Assembly (NCBI GenBank): GCA_947632175.1
Contig: CANROC010000002.1
Location: 203,541-267,540, forward strand
Direction: 5' to 3'
DNA: 64,000 bases
Origin: an uncultured Oscillospiraceae bacterium
GTDB lineage: Bacteria; Bacillota; Clostridia; Oscillospirales; Oscillospiraceae
How positions within the stretch are numbered: the first letter of the stretch is position 1; each line of letters begins with the position of its first letter. Of this stretch, positions 34,701-43,309 are shown in pieces. A program made the translations under genes and the position numbers. Under the pieces are notes generated by a model. The model searched no databases. It was not told the origin of the DNA and saw only the letters and a program-made list of their open reading frames with translations.

Positions 34701-36894
34701 AAATTTTACCGCCGGTAAGGGTCACCTTGCCGGTGCTTGACTGATCCGCGCTGTTGTCGATACGCTGATAGACAGCGCCCACATAGCAGCCGGTATTGTC
34801 GGTGATTTCGCCGCCGTTCATGATGAAGCTGCCGCTGACATGCGCGTAAACCGGCTGGCAGTATCCGTTGCTGCCGCCTTTCAGGCCCACGTTCTTGCTG
34901 ATCAAGCCTCCGTTCATGGTAAAGGTCGCGCCGGAGCGGGTCATGATGAACGTGCCGTTGCAGTTGACGCCGCGGTTATTCGTGACCTCCGCGCCTTCTG
35001 CCATGGTCAGGGTATCCGTGCTGTTCAGGTAGAACAGTCCGCCGTTACCGCTAAGGTTATAGTTATCGGTAAGGACCGCCTTACTTCCCAGCGTTATCGT
35101 CTTGCTGCCGCTGCCATTTGTAGTGATCATCAGGGAACCGCCGGTTCCAGCAAAGTGCTTGATGGTTGCGTCCTCGATGTTGATGGTGTTGTCAGTGCCG
35201 CCCACACCGATCACATGAACATTTGTGGTGGCATAGATGTTTTCAATGATCGTGCCGCCGGTCATCGTCAAATTGCTGTTACCGTTAAGCGTGATCAGGT
35301 TGGCATTGGTCGTAACGTTGCCGCTGTTCACAGTTATCGGGTCAGCAGCGCCATTCTCCCAATTCTTACCATCATACACAGACAGGTTGTTAAGAGAAAT
35401 AGCCTTATCCGCTTCCCATTTCTCCTCATTGATGCTCCACTTTCCGCCCGCGTCGATATGTACGTTGTCAAGCTTAAGCGTCGCGTTTTCGGCGACGGTA
35501 AAGAACGTGCCGGTATAGCCGGAGGCGCGGGTGAATGAGTATCCGTTGCCGTCGATGGTCACGGAATCGCTGATGTTGACAGCGGCGCTCAGCGCGATAT
35601 TCTTGAGGAGAGTGACGGTGTTGTCGTCTCCCTTTGCCGCAGTCAGCGCCTCGTCCAAGGTGGCATATCCTTTGTCACCGACTTCGGCAACATAGGTGAC
35701 GAGCTTGCCTTCATCGGTGAGTTCGCCGCCCTTAACGGTCGCGGTCGTTTCTTCCGCGAAAAGGTTGCTGGCTTCAAAGGGCGTCGATCCGACGAGTTCA
35801 ATTTCGCCCGCCGTTATCTTTCCGTTTTCATCAAATACAACACCCGTTCCAACGATAGCGCCCTTAGCCGGTTCACCAGCGTTGTTGCACTCACCCAAGA
35901 GGGGACGGCTCTCGATCGGGCTGCCAGCGGCGGTAATCGTTGAGGCTGCATCCGCTGAGCAGTTGAACATCTTCGGGATCGTGTTGTTGTTGCCGCTGCC
36001 CTGGTTCGCACCGGCAATAAGCCCGGTGTTGCCCTGATCAAGCTTGGAGGCAACGGAGATATTCTCCACGGAGCAGTTGAGTATGGTGTTCTGCGTATGA
36101 AGTATCCCAACTATACCGCCCACGCGGTCATTTCCGGAAATGGAGACACCGGATACCTTGCAATTTGCAATCGAGGCAGCAACAGATTCATGGAATCCAA
36201 GTATGCCACCTACATAGGCTCCATCTGTATCTTCCAGTGCCTTGATATAGCTACCTGAATTGGCTTGTACAGTGCAGTTAGTAATATCTTTCCCGTACGC
36301 TATGCGTCCGGCAATTCCGCCTACGTACCAATAGCCGGTAATCTGAACGTTGCCTGTTAACGTGCAGTCTTTTACTTGACCGCCACCCCATTGTTCTCCG
36401 CCCAAAATGGCGCCGACGAAAAGAGAACCTGTTATTGTTGCATTGTTGACTTTGACGTTCTGAATAACACCCGATGTTCCTATTCTGCCGAATAAGCCGG
36501 TTCCGTTATTTGCAGCAATATTTTGTGTACCTCTTGTAATTACAAGGTTGCTGATGGTTTTGCTGCCGCCGTCAAACGTTCCGTTAAACGCAGTGGTCGC
36601 ATTCCCTATCGGCGTCCATTCCTTGCCTTCCAGGTCGATGTTCTCGCCCAGCTTAATGGTTTTGCCGCCGAAGGTGTTCCCTTCATTGACCAATTTTGCC
36701 AAACCGGCGAGCTGTTCGGCGGAGCTTATGGTATACTCTGTGGTAGTGCTTGCCTCGTCCGCCTTGTACCAGTCCGTGACTGCCGCATCAGACCACGTTT
36801 CGGGCGTGGCGGTGCTCCCCGCGGCCAAAGCGGGGATGGCGATGAGGCAGAGGGCCAGGACGATGGACAGGGCCATTGCCAGCTTTTTTCTCAT
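31279..36894 (-). CDS. Giant SLH-anchored beta-helix surface protein
   Basis: This 1871-residue protein has a signal peptide (LAMALSIVLALCLIAIPALA). About 300 residues of GLUG-like repeats follow (GGIVGILHTQN, GGILGFHES), then many right-handed beta-helix rungs with Thr/Gly/Asn (TMTGGTIIENIYATTNVHVIG, FIMNGGEITDNTG). Next come the shared domain around MYQVVATTAESVNEI and NPHGFSPFTVIV, a bacterial repeat domain, and three SLH repeats. The architecture is that of an autoadhesin-like or polysaccharide-active wall protein; I see no catalytic motif. The ATG at 36894 is nine bases after GAGGTG. It has its own fixed consensus promoter and so is not under the inversion switch. Confidence 0.85.
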   Translation of the reverse strand: MRKKLAMALSIVLALCLIAIPALAAGSTATPETWSDAAVTDWYKADEASTTTEYTISSAEQLAGLAKLVNEGNTFGGKTIKLGENIDLEGKEWTPIGNATTAFNGTFDGGSKTISNLVITRGTQNIAANNGTGLFGRIGTSGVIQNVKVNNATITGSLFVGAILGGEQWGGGQVKDCTLTGNVQITGYWYVGGIAGRIAYGKDITNCTVQANSGSYIKALEDTDGAYVGGILGFHESVAASIANCKVSGVSISGNDRVGGIVGILHTQNTILNCSVENISVASKLDQGNTGLIAGANQGSGNNNTIPKMFNCSADAASTITAAGSPIESRPLLGECNNAGEPAKGAIVGTGVVFDENGKITAGEIELVGSTPFEASNLFAEETTATVKGGELTDEGKLVTYVAEVGDKGYATLDEALTAAKGDDNTVTLLKNIALSAAVNISDSVTIDGNGYSFTRASGYTGTFFTVAENATLKLDNVHIDAGGKWSINEEKWEADKAISLNNLSVYDGKNWENGAADPITVNSGNVTTNANLITLNGNSNLTMTGGTIIENIYATTNVHVIGVGGTDNTINIEDATIKHFAGTGGSLMITTNGSGSKTITLGSKAVLTDNYNLSGNGGLFYLNSTDTLTMAEGAEVTNNRGVNCNGTFIMTRSGATFTMNGGLISKNVGLKGGSNGYCQPVYAHVSGSFIMNGGEITDNTGCYVGAVYQRIDNSADQSSTGKVTLTGGKIYNNHYYGEDEGALTESSLGQVFITDEATIGDGMTITGDVSFYGQSKATVEGTIDGNVHIFAEQYVEGVTENNVELKGTITGNVIVENGAKATNSGTIQGNVTVEPQDEEDDNHSNGDFVNTDDGTITGTVTLTGGASVQLDDSEDDPASVTAGANGAKFTVDDDTVTLTEGTLTAANCGDINFRDTANNVLEPADGKGNGKVMIVVARVTHGEELRESFDNFADAVAEAVRLSENGGTYTVTLLKDAEGVGIDIAPTSGTSPSIVIDFNGHTYTLTGSPVGSANTKTQGMRIQKGATVTIKNGTLAVTEDNGTFEQNFLWLINNYGDLTVENMTLDGTNLVMPSDEAIYTLNSNYGKVSITKTTFIDSNSQADGEVYSMRALYSASSAYGGVSQITIDDESVFNKVFVARSAENTREFDGMMVYVEYNDVKYGIDATDKTADSYIVFAKDGDKLTPVLPDANLNYSAIADPSIVENCAAQTMWVLFKETLPENTWLWFEITDADGNVYGIAGKAEAATTKMAWSFLNEGQFESWPDEVTGVADGEATVNCYVLPGKVTTAPAEGAPMYLAWTKTVNVSNVTAYVPEPEVTVGENVAQNDRQTVTDAAVNTAIDEAHMNDLASEALTDAENELPTTEEAKKALEDDENVSVTDGDTVHIVVETYLEIEVKEYVTEGNDKKLTFDIQPMYQVVATTAESVNEIEIGENAVTIGDAHPLPVPANTSVTMTLGVPEGFLDADATVYVMHVKNGRTYYYRAQVNDDDTITFTNPHGFSPFTVIVKAPEAQAEIGDTLYDTLQDALDHVQDGETIEVLTDEALTATAPAKELSFDIVAGEGVDDIDVTVNDNGNYHVTQDGSTYTVKYVAPVSPSRPAETTAKVEETEGGTVTLSSTTAKAGETVTATLTPDEGMKADGLTVTDADGSEVAVTENEDGTYSFVMPAATPVTVKGAFVEDCPADLFPDIDVTEWYHDYADYVIDNGIMNGYEDGTFKPHDVLTRAELATVLWNLSGQKDAGEDVLTFTDVKEGDWFYAAVQWASGEGIVNGYEDGSFKPDQAVTREELAVMLYRYAESIGEEADPEYTIPATYTDAATIGDWALEAMSWCVQNGIINGRTATTIEPGATAERCEVAAMLTRYLRPAE

Positions 36895-36924
36895 TGTTGT
36901 ATACACCTCACATCATCAGTTTTG

Positions 36925-36944
36925 TATGACCCGTTTCCGGGTCA
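36925..36944 (-). promoter_or_regulatory. Leader hairpin of the large SLH gene
   Basis: The untranslated leader contains ATGACCCG-GAAA-CGGGTCAT, a perfect 8-bp stem closed by a GAAA tetraloop about 30 bases before the ATG. There is no T run, so it is more likely an mRNA-stabilising or regulatory stem than a terminator. Confidence 0.65.
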
Positions 36945-36958
36945 TTATCATAATACGG

Positions 36959-36987
36959 ATTATAGCTCGAACGCGGTCAATTGTCAA
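36959..36987 (-). promoter_or_regulatory. Consensus promoter of the large SLH gene
   Basis: The minus strand reads TTGACA, 17 bp, TATAAT. TSS would be near 36952, giving a leader of about 58 bases. Confidence 0.85.
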
Positions 36988-37080
36988 TATGCTGGTAATA
37001 AAATATTCTATAATGAGTTGCATAAATCCGCCGCCCTGGCTGGGGCAAAATTGGGAAAAATGCAGAACGGAGGATATTTT

Positions 37081-37293
37081 ATGATCAGATACGACAAGCT
37101 GTGGACCACCATGCGGGAAAAGGGGGTGTCGCAATACAAGCTCATCAAGGATTACGGCATCAGCGCCGGCCAGCTGGACCGCCTGAGAAAAAACGGGAAC
37201 GTCAGTACCTACACGGTCAACGAGCTTTGCACGATCCTGGATTGCCACGTAGAGGATATCATGGAATTTGTCCCGGAAACGGCCAACCCGTGA
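37081..37293 (+). CDS. Small Cro/XRE-type helix-turn-helix protein
   Basis: This 70-residue protein is almost entirely one HTH domain: LWTTMREKGVSQYKLIKDYGISAGQLDRLRKNGNVSTYTVNELCTILDCHVEDIMEF. This is the small XRE subtype with the C-terminal IL(D/N)CxxEDIMEF signature. The ATG at 37081 has GGAGGATATTTT upstream. It is divergent from the large SLH gene, with 174 bp between them, so it could regulate that promoter or its own. No partner toxin gene is next to it. Confidence 0.85.
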   Translation: MIRYDKLWTTMREKGVSQYKLIKDYGISAGQLDRLRKNGNVSTYTVNELCTILDCHVEDIMEFVPETANP

Positions 37294-37359
37294 TTTTCCT
37301 CTTTTCTTTTTACGTGGGAGTGATATAATGACGGCAAATGCTGTTGGAGTCGTGGAAAT

Positions 37360-38307
37360 ATGAGGGAATTTACTGTCAATCGCAACGACGCCGGTCAGAG
37401 GCTGGACCGGTTCGCGTCCAAGGCCGCGCCGCTCCTGCCGGAGGCGCTGCTGCAAAAGTACATCCGCCTCAAGCGCTTCAAGGTCAACGGCAAGGCCGCC
37501 AAACGGGACGCGCGGCTTTGTGAGGGCGACACCGTGGCCATGTACATAAACGACGAGTTTTTTGAGCGGCCTACCCTGGAAAATTCCTGGCGGCGGGTGA
37601 ACGTCCCCCGTGTGGCGGCGGTCTACGAGGACGGGAATATTCTCCTGGCGGACAAGCCCGCCGGTGTGCTGTGCCACGCCGGGGACGAGGGGGAATGGAA
37701 CACGCTCATCGACCACATCAAGGCATACCTTTATAATAAAGGTGAATGGGACCCGGCGCGGGAGAACTCCTTCGCCCCGGCCCTGGCCAACCGCATCGAC
37801 CGGAACACGCAGGGCCTGGTCATCGCCGCCAAGACCGCCGAGGCCCTGCGGGTGCTGGATGAGAAGATCCGGGACCGGGAGATCGGGAAATTCTACCTGG
37901 CCGCCGTCCACGGGACCATGGACCCGCCGGAGGGGGAGCTGACGGGGTTCCTCTTCAAGGACGCGAAGCTCGGCCGGGTGTACGTCCGGCCAAAGCCGGA
38001 GCCGGGGGCCAAAAAAGCGGTGACGCGCTACCGGACCTTGAAGGTGAAGGGCGGTCTTTCCCTGGTGGAATGCGAGCTCCTGACGGGCCGGACCCACCAG
38101 ATCCGGGCGCAATTCGCCGCCGCGGGGCATCCGCTTGTGGGCGACGGGAAGTACGGCACGGACAAGGCCTCCCCCGCCCTGCCGGGTCAGGCGCTGTGCT
38201 CCTATAAGCTGCGCTTCGACTTTCAGACCGACGCCGGTTCGTTAAATTATCTCAAAGGGCAGGAGTTTTGCCTGCCGAATCCGTCTTTTGTCGAAAAATA
38301 TTTCTAA
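37360..38307 (+). CDS. RluA-family pseudouridine synthase
   Basis: This 315-residue protein has an N-terminal S4 RNA-binding domain (about residues 12-65) and the pseudouridine synthase domain with the catalytic aspartate in [10 protein letters not shown] (Asp147). It also has [11 protein letters not shown] and [27 protein letters not shown], all hallmarks of the RluC/RluD branch. It converts specific uridines in 23S rRNA. The site specificity cannot be decided from sequence alone. The ribosome site is weak (GGAG some 13 bases upstream of the ATG). Confidence 0.92.
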   Translation: MREFTVNRNDAGQRLDRFASKAAPLLPEALLQKYIRLKRFKVNGKAAKRDARLCEGDTVAMYINDEFFERPTLENSWRRVNVPRVAAVYEDGNILLADKPAGVLCHAGDEGEWNTLIDHIKAYLYNKGEWDPARENSFAPALANRIDRNTQGLVIAAKTAEALRVLDEKIRDREIGKFYLAAVHGTMDPPEGELTGFLFKDAKLGRVYVRPKPEPGAKKAVTRYRTLKVKGGLSLVECELLTGRTHQIRAQFAAAGHPLVGDGKYGTDKASPALPGQALCSYKLRFDFQTDAGSLNYLKGQEFCLPNPSFVEKYF

Positions 38308-38321
38308 ACGTGAAATACTTG

Positions 38322-38350
38322 TTGACAAACAAGTCACAAATCTGTATATT
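38322..38350 (+). promoter_or_regulatory. Promoter of the pot operon
   Basis: TTGACA, a 17-bp spacer, then TATATT, located 113 bp before potA. Confidence 0.8.
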
Positions 38351-38357
38351 TATCACG

Positions 38358-38410
38358 GTATCCGTGAGGATTCTTGGTTGGAAGCTGGGGTCTTCACGGG
38401 TACTTTTTCT
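38358..38410 (+). terminator. Candidate leader terminator (attenuator) of the pot operon
   Basis: GTATCCGTGA pairs with TCACGGGTAC (one G-U wobble) across a loop of about 26 bases, followed by TTTTTCT. The stem begins at the predicted transcription start. A second hairpin (CGGAAACCG / CGGTTCCG) lies at about 38419-38443, just before the potA ribosome site. A conditional terminator controlling polyamine uptake is possible but unproven. Confidence 0.5.
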
Positions 38411-38462
38411 AATCTGTTCGGAAACCGGAAAAAAACGGTTCCGAGAAAAGAGGGGGAGGATA

Positions 38463-39641
38463 ATGTCCAAAGAACTCATACGTCTTCAGGACGTGACCCA
38501 GGTCTTCGACGGCGAGACCGTCCTGGACCATGTGAACATCTACTTCAACGACAGCGAATTTCTCACGCTTTTAGGCCCGTCCGGGTGTGGGAAGACCACC
38601 ATGCTGCGGATCATCGGCGGCTTCCAAACGCCGACCAGCGGGGACGTCTTCTTCGACGGCCAGCGCATCAACAATGTGCCGCCCTATAAGCGCAAGGTGA
38701 ACACTGTCTTCCAGAAGTACGCCCTGTTCCCGCATCTCAACGTCTACGAGAACGTGGCCTTCGGCCTCAGGATCCCCAAGGAGGCCGGGGACGGGAGCAA
38801 GGAGAAGATCAAGCTATCCAAGGAGGAGATCGACGCGCGCGTCCGGGAGATGCTGGAGGTGGTGAGCCTGAAGGGCTTCGAGCACCGCTCCATCGCCTCT
38901 CTCTCCGGCGGCCAACAGCAGCGCGTGGCTATCGCCAGGGCCTTAGTCAACCGGCCCCGCGTGCTCCTTCTTGACGAACCCCTGGGGGCCCTGGACATGC
39001 GCCTGCGCAAGGACATGCAGCAGGAGCTCAAGCGCATCCAGCAAAGGCTGGGCATCACCTTCATCAACGTCACCCACGACCAGGAGGAGGCTCTGGCCAT
39101 GTCCGACACCGTGGTGGTCATCAATGAGGGCGTCATCCAGCAGATCGGCACCCCGGAGGATATATACAACGAGCCGAAAAACGCCTTTGTGGCGGACTTC
39201 ATCGGCGAGAGCAACATCGTGGACGGCATCATGCGGGAGGATAAGGTGGTGGAGATCTTCAACCGCCGCTTCGCCTGCCTGGACGCCGGCTTTGAAAAGG
39301 ACGAGCCGGTGGACGTGGTCATCCGGCCCGAGGACGTGGACATCGTCTCCGAGGCGGAGGGACAGCTGCGCGGCGTGGTGACCGCCGTCACCTTCAAGGG
39401 CGTCCACTACGACACCATCGTGGACTTCTACGGCTTCAAGTGGCTCATCCAGACCACCGACTACTGCCCCGTGGACAGCCATATCGGCATCAAGATCGAC
39501 CCGGACGGCATCCACGTCATGAAGAAGAGCAAATATTCCGGCATGTTCGGGGACTACTCCTCCTACTCCGAGGAGTACGACGAGATCAACGACCCCACCC
39601 TTGTTGAAGTGGACGAGGAGGGCCGGGACGATGAGGAATAA
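38463..39641 (+). CDS. potA: Spermidine/putrescine ABC transporter ATP-binding protein
   Basis: This 392-residue ATPase has Walker [10 protein letters not shown], the signature [15 protein letters not shown], Walker [13 protein letters not shown], the switch His in [10 protein letters not shown], and a C-terminal TOBE-type domain ([13 protein letters not shown]). These features and the neighbours identify PotA, which powers polyamine import. The ATG at 38463 follows GGGGGAGG. It overlaps potB by 11 bp, so the operon is tightly coupled. Confidence 0.94.
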   Translation: MSKELIRLQDVTQVFDGETVLDHVNIYFNDSEFLTLLGPSGCGKTTMLRIIGGFQTPTSGDVFFDGQRINNVPPYKRKVNTVFQKYALFPHLNVYENVAFGLRIPKEAGDGSKEKIKLSKEEIDARVREMLEVVSLKGFEHRSIASLSGGQQQRVAIARALVNRPRVLLLDEPLGALDMRLRKDMQQELKRIQQRLGITFINVTHDQEEALAMSDTVVVINEGVIQQIGTPEDIYNEPKNAFVADFIGESNIVDGIMREDKVVEIFNRRFACLDAGFEKDEPVDVVIRPEDVDIVSEAEGQLRGVVTAVTFKGVHYDTIVDFYGFKWLIQTTDYCPVDSHIGIKIDPDGIHVMKKSKYSGMFGDYSSYSEEYDEINDPTLVEVDEEGRDDEE

Positions 39642-40506
39642 ACGCGGCTGGTTCGCCTTTCCCTACGTCATCTGGATGGCCCTCTTCGTGGTCATCCCCA
39701 TCCTCATCATGCTGGTCTACTCCCTCACCGTGGAGGTGGACACCGCCGCCGGCACGGCGCTGGAGGGGTCCCTGGAGAACTTCACCGGCATGACCCTCTA
39801 CGCCAGCGTCTTCGGGCGCTCCTTCCTCCTGGCCGTCATCGCCACGGTCATCTGCCTTTTGATCGGCTACCCGGTGGCGTACCTCATGAGCCGGGAGGGC
39901 CCCGGGTTTCAGCGGGTGGCCATGGCGCTCATTATGCTGCCCATGTGGATGAACTTCCTCCTGCGGACCTACTCCTGGATGGCGATTTTAGAGAATAACG
40001 GCCTTCTCAACCAGCTTTTGCGCAAGATCGGCGTGATCGCCCTCTATAATAAGCTGACCGGGTCGGACATCGACCATTTCCAGATGCTGCGCACCTCCGG
40101 CGCGGTGGTGCTGGGCATGGTCTATAACTATCTTCCTTTCATGATCCTGCCCATCTACACGGTGCTGACCAAGCTGGACCACCGGCTCATCGAGGCGGCC
40201 CAGGACCTGGGGGCCAATTCCTCCACGGTCTTCCGCCGCGTCACCCTGCCGCTGTCGCTCTCCGGCATCGTCTCCGGCATCACCATGGTCTTCGTGCCGT
40301 CGGTGTCCACCTTCGCCATTTCCCGGCTCCTGGGCGGCGGGACACAGATGATGCTGGGCGACCTCATCGAGAACCAGTTCCTGGGCGGGGCCTACAATCC
40401 CCACCTGGGCGCGGCCATCTCCATGGTGATGATGGTCATCGTCGTCATCTGTATGCTCATCATGAACCACTTCGGCGACGGTGAGGGAGAGGCGGTGATG
40501 CTCTGA
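39631..40506 (+). CDS. potB: Spermidine/putrescine ABC transporter permease
   Basis: This 291-residue permease has six membrane helices and the EAA-type loop [26 protein letters not shown] that docks the ATPase. The N-terminus [23 protein letters not shown] is typical of PotB. The start MRNKRGW at 39631 lies inside the end of potA. The stop overlaps the next ATG by one base. It pairs with the permease half of the fused PotCD protein. Confidence 0.93.
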   Translation: MRNKRGWFAFPYVIWMALFVVIPILIMLVYSLTVEVDTAAGTALEGSLENFTGMTLYASVFGRSFLLAVIATVICLLIGYPVAYLMSREGPGFQRVAMALIMLPMWMNFLLRTYSWMAILENNGLLNQLLRKIGVIALYNKLTGSDIDHFQMLRTSGAVVLGMVYNYLPFMILPIYTVLTKLDHRLIEAAQDLGANSSTVFRRVTLPLSLSGIVSGITMVFVPSVSTFAISRLLGGGTQMMLGDLIENQFLGGAYNPHLGAAISMVMMVIVVICMLIMNHFGDGEGEAVML

Positions 40507-42515
40507 TGAAGAAAAACAGCCTCGGCGGCCGCTTCCTCATTGGGCTTTGCTTTCTCTTTCTCTATCTGCCCATCTTCCTGCTGATCATCTTCAGTTTCAA
40601 CAAGGGCGACTCCAGCGCCGTCTGGAAAGGCTTCTCCCTCCACTGGTACGCGGAGCTCTTCCATAACCGCCTGGTGCTGGACTCCCTGGCCACCACGCTT
40701 CTCGTCTCGCTCCTGGCCACCGCCATCGCCACCGTGGCCGGCACCTTCGCCGCCGTGGGCATCTACAGCCTCACGAAAAAGTGGCGCGACCCCGTTCTGG
40801 TGGTCAACGACCTTCCCATGATGAACGCGGACATCGTCACCGGCGTCAGCCTGTGCCTCTTCTTCGTGGCCTTCTTCCACGGCTGGGGCGCCATCGCCCG
40901 CTGGATCAACTCCTGGCAGGACCTCTTTACCCTGCCGGAGCAGCTCCATCTGGGGCTCACCACTCTCGTCCTCGCCCATGTCTGCTTCGACATCCCCTAC
41001 GTCATCCTGAACGTCGCCCCGCGCCTGCGGCAGATGGACTCCAACCTGGTGGACGCCGCCCAGGACCTGGGCTGTACGTGGATGCAGGCGTTCGTCAAGG
41101 TGATCTTACCGGAGATCAAGCCCGGCATCGTCTCCGGCGCGCTCATCGCCTTCACCATGAGCGTGGACGACTTCGTGATCTCCTACTTCACCGCCGGCTC
41201 CTCCACCCAGACCCTGTCCATGACCATCTACGGCATGACGAAAAAGCGGGTGACACCGGTGGTCAACGCGGTGAGCACCATCATGTTTCTGGCGGTCCTC
41301 ACCGTCCTGGTCATCAACAACATCCGCTCGGCCAAGCAGGCGCGCCTCGCCGCCAAGCGGGCGTCCTTCGAGCCCGTCCGGGAGAATCCCCGGGTGGAGC
41401 GGTTCAAGGAGTGGCTCTATACCCCCCGCGGCAGGTTCGCAAAGCGCCTCACCGCCGTAGTCCTGTGCGCGGCCTTCGTGGTGACCACCGTGTTCCTCAC
41501 CGCCTTCACTCAGAGCCAGCCCGTGGTGAACGTGTGCTCCTGGGGCGAGTATATCGACGAGGACCTGATCACGGAATTTGAGGAGCAGACCGGCATCCGT
41601 GTCAACTACCAGACCGCCGAGTCCAACGAGACGATGTACTCCCTCCTCAAGTCCGGCGGCGCGGATTACGACGTCATCGTCCCCTCGGACTACATGATCT
41701 CCCAGCTCATCGAGGAAGGAATGCTGGCGGAGCTGGACTACTCCCAGATCCCCAATTTTGAGCTCATCGACCAGCGCTTCCGGAACCTCCCCTACGACCC
41801 GGAGAACAAGTACACCGTCCCCTACACCTGGGGCACCGTGGGCCTCATCTACAACGCGGCCCTGGTGGACGAGGAGATCACCAGCTGGTCGGCGCTCTAC
41901 GACGACCGCTACGCCGGTCAGGTCCTGCTCATCGGCAACTCCCGGGACGCTTTCGGCATCGCCCTGAAGTACCTGGGGTACTCCATGAACACCACCGACG
42001 AGGACGAGATCCGCGAAGCCTACGAGCTGGTGGCGGACGCCTACGAACGCGGGGTCTTCCAGGGCAAGGTCATGGACGAGGTCTTCCAGGTCATGGAGGG
42101 CGGCAACGCCGCCATCGCCAGCTACTACGCCGGGGACTACCTCTCCATGCTGGAGAACAACGAGGACCTCAGGTTCGTGGTCCCGGAGGAGGGCTCCAAC
42201 TGGTTCGTGGACGCCATGTGCGTCCTCAAGACCGCCGACAACTACGACAACGCCATGAAGTGGATCAACTTCATCGCCTCCACGGACGCCAACCTGCGGA
42301 ACATGGACTACATCTGGTACGCCTCCCCCAACACCGAGGCCCTGGAGCGCTACCCCACCTGGTACGAGGAGCAGTACGAGGAGCCCCTGGACCCGGCAAT
42401 CTACGAGATCATCGCCGCCCCCCAGGACGTCCTGGACCGCTGCGAAATGTACCTCTGCCTTCCCAAACCCACCCGCGTCCTCTACAACGACCTGTGGATC
42501 AAGCTGGGTATCTGA
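40506..42515 (+). CDS. potCD: Fused polyamine ABC permease and substrate-binding protein (PotC-PotD)
   Basis: This 669-residue protein joins two subunits that are usually separate. Residues 1 to about 265 are a PotC permease with six helices and the docking loop DAAQDLGCTWMQAFVKVILPEI. A basic linker and one extra helix (RLTAVVLCAAFVVTTVFLTAF, about 305-330) lead into a PotD-type extracytoplasmic binding domain (VVNVCSWGEYIDEDLITEFEEQTG through KPTRVLYNDLWIKLG), with polyamine-site residues such as the WGEY and PYTWGTVGLIYN segments. The extra helix replaces a lipoprotein signal, so binding protein and channel are present one to one. PotCD fusions are known in some Gram-positives. Confidence 0.93.
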   Translation: MKKNSLGGRFLIGLCFLFLYLPIFLLIIFSFNKGDSSAVWKGFSLHWYAELFHNRLVLDSLATTLLVSLLATAIATVAGTFAAVGIYSLTKKWRDPVLVVNDLPMMNADIVTGVSLCLFFVAFFHGWGAIARWINSWQDLFTLPEQLHLGLTTLVLAHVCFDIPYVILNVAPRLRQMDSNLVDAAQDLGCTWMQAFVKVILPEIKPGIVSGALIAFTMSVDDFVISYFTAGSSTQTLSMTIYGMTKKRVTPVVNAVSTIMFLAVLTVLVINNIRSAKQARLAAKRASFEPVRENPRVERFKEWLYTPRGRFAKRLTAVVLCAAFVVTTVFLTAFTQSQPVVNVCSWGEYIDEDLITEFEEQTGIRVNYQTAESNETMYSLLKSGGADYDVIVPSDYMISQLIEEGMLAELDYSQIPNFELIDQRFRNLPYDPENKYTVPYTWGTVGLIYNAALVDEEITSWSALYDDRYAGQVLLIGNSRDAFGIALKYLGYSMNTTDEDEIREAYELVADAYERGVFQGKVMDEVFQVMEGGNAAIASYYAGDYLSMLENNEDLRFVVPEEGSNWFVDAMCVLKTADNYDNAMKWINFIASTDANLRNMDYIWYASPNTEALERYPTWYEEQYEEPLDPAIYEIIAAPQDVLDRCEMYLCLPKPTRVLYNDLWIKLGI

Positions 42516-42530
42516 CCCCCCATCAAAACT

Positions 42531-42566
42531 CCGCCCGCCCGGCATACACCGGACGGGCGAGGCGTT
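42531..42566 (+). terminator. Probable terminator of the pot operon
   Basis: A GC-rich hairpin (CGCCCGCCCGG / CCGGACGGGCG, one mismatch) follows the potCD stop by about 15 bp. The T run is weak. Confidence 0.55.
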
Positions 42567-42602
42567 TATAAGAACAAACATAAAAATTTAAGTATTTTTC
42601 TA

Positions 42603-42631
42603 TTGCTTTTCTCGGAAAAATGGAATATACT
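42603..42631 (+). promoter_or_regulatory. Promoter of the toxin-antitoxin-like pair
   Basis: TTGCTT, a 17-bp spacer, TATACT, 25 bp before the first ATG. Confidence 0.65.
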
Positions 42632-42656
42632 ATAGGGGAAGAAAGGGGTGACTATT

Positions 42657-42830
42657 ATGGATCGAAAATGTCAAGATTCCATCATATCTATCCATGAATT
42701 GCTGAACAAAAGCCATAAGTTTGTTGCCTCGCAGGAAGCCCTAAAGGATATCACGCCTCCGAATTGGAGCAGTGATGTTCTTGAAGGGAAAAAGAAAATT
42801 GTTGTTGGAACGAAGGACGAGGTGCGGTAA
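42657..42830 (+). CDS. Small protein, putative antitoxin
   Basis: I do not recognise this 57-residue protein. It is charged, has one predicted amphipathic helix (SIISIHELLNKSHKFVASQEAL), and ends in a Lys-rich tail (LEGKKKIVVGTKDEVR). The ATG at 42657 follows AAAGGGGTG; a GTG at 42648 is within that ribosome site. It lies one base before the MazF/PemK-like gene and shares its promoter, the usual size and order of an antitoxin. No DNA-binding motif is obvious. Base composition is AT-rich compared with the flanking operons. Confidence 0.5.
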   Translation: MDRKCQDSIISIHELLNKSHKFVASQEALKDITPPNWSSDVLEGKKKIVVGTKDEVR

Positions 42831-42831
42831 A

Positions 42832-43230
42832 ATGAGTTGTCAGGTAGGGGACATTATCGTTGTAAAAAACTATGTCAGCCAGGGTGTAAATTTGGGCCGG
42901 CATTCATTTGTTGTTATTGATACAACCGGCGGCCAGATTCAGGGCCTTGACTATGACATCGTATGCAATGTTATGTCCTCTTTCCATTCCGAGGAGCACC
43001 GGCAGCACAAGCTGGGATATCCGGGCAATTTGGAGTATTCGTCAAGCGATGAACTGATCAAAAACGGGCATGGAAAAGACGGGTACATAAAAGCGGACCA
43101 GTTCTACTTTTTCAACTTAAGTGGGCTGGACTATTATGTGATTGGTTCTATCACGCCGGCGCTTTCGGCCGCTTTGCAGAAATTCATTGCGAACCTTAAA
43201 AGTGTCCAACTGATCACAGATAATTTGTGA
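42832..43230 (+). CDS. Putative PemK/MazF-fold toxin-like protein
   Basis: This 132-residue protein begins with VGDIIVVKNYVSQGVNLGRHSFVVID, a beta-rich N-terminus resembling the PemK/MazF fold (GD(I/V)V entry strand followed by HSFVVI). It continues with DYDIVCNVMSSFHSEEHRQHKLGYPGN and GKDGYIKADQFYFFNLSGLDYYVIGSI. This reads as a conserved Firmicutes family, but I cannot assign ribonuclease residues. The preceding small ORF, shared promoter, own terminator and AT-rich composition support a horizontally acquired toxin-antitoxin-like unit. It could instead be an unrelated conserved protein. Confidence 0.55.
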   Translation: MSCQVGDIIVVKNYVSQGVNLGRHSFVVIDTTGGQIQGLDYDIVCNVMSSFHSEEHRQHKLGYPGNLEYSSSDELIKNGHGKDGYIKADQFYFFNLSGLDYYVIGSITPALSAALQKFIANLKSVQLITDNL

Positions 43231-43259
43231 CAAGCGAATCATTAAACGGAAACATGAAA

Positions 43260-43288
43260 GTACCCCGCCAATTTCTTGGCGGGGTTTC
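43260..43288 (+). terminator. Terminator after the toxin-antitoxin-like pair
   Basis: ACCCCGCCAA pairs with TTGGCGGGGT across TTTC, followed by TT. It lies 30 bp after the stop codon and just before the convergent rubredoxin gene. Confidence 0.75.
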
Positions 43289-43309
43289 AGTTTCTTAAAA
43301 TACCCTAAC

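Noticed and set aside
41106..42581. 491-codon open frame on the minus strand
   Set aside because: It is antisense to potCD, with Val/Gly/His-rich composition and no recognisable domain.
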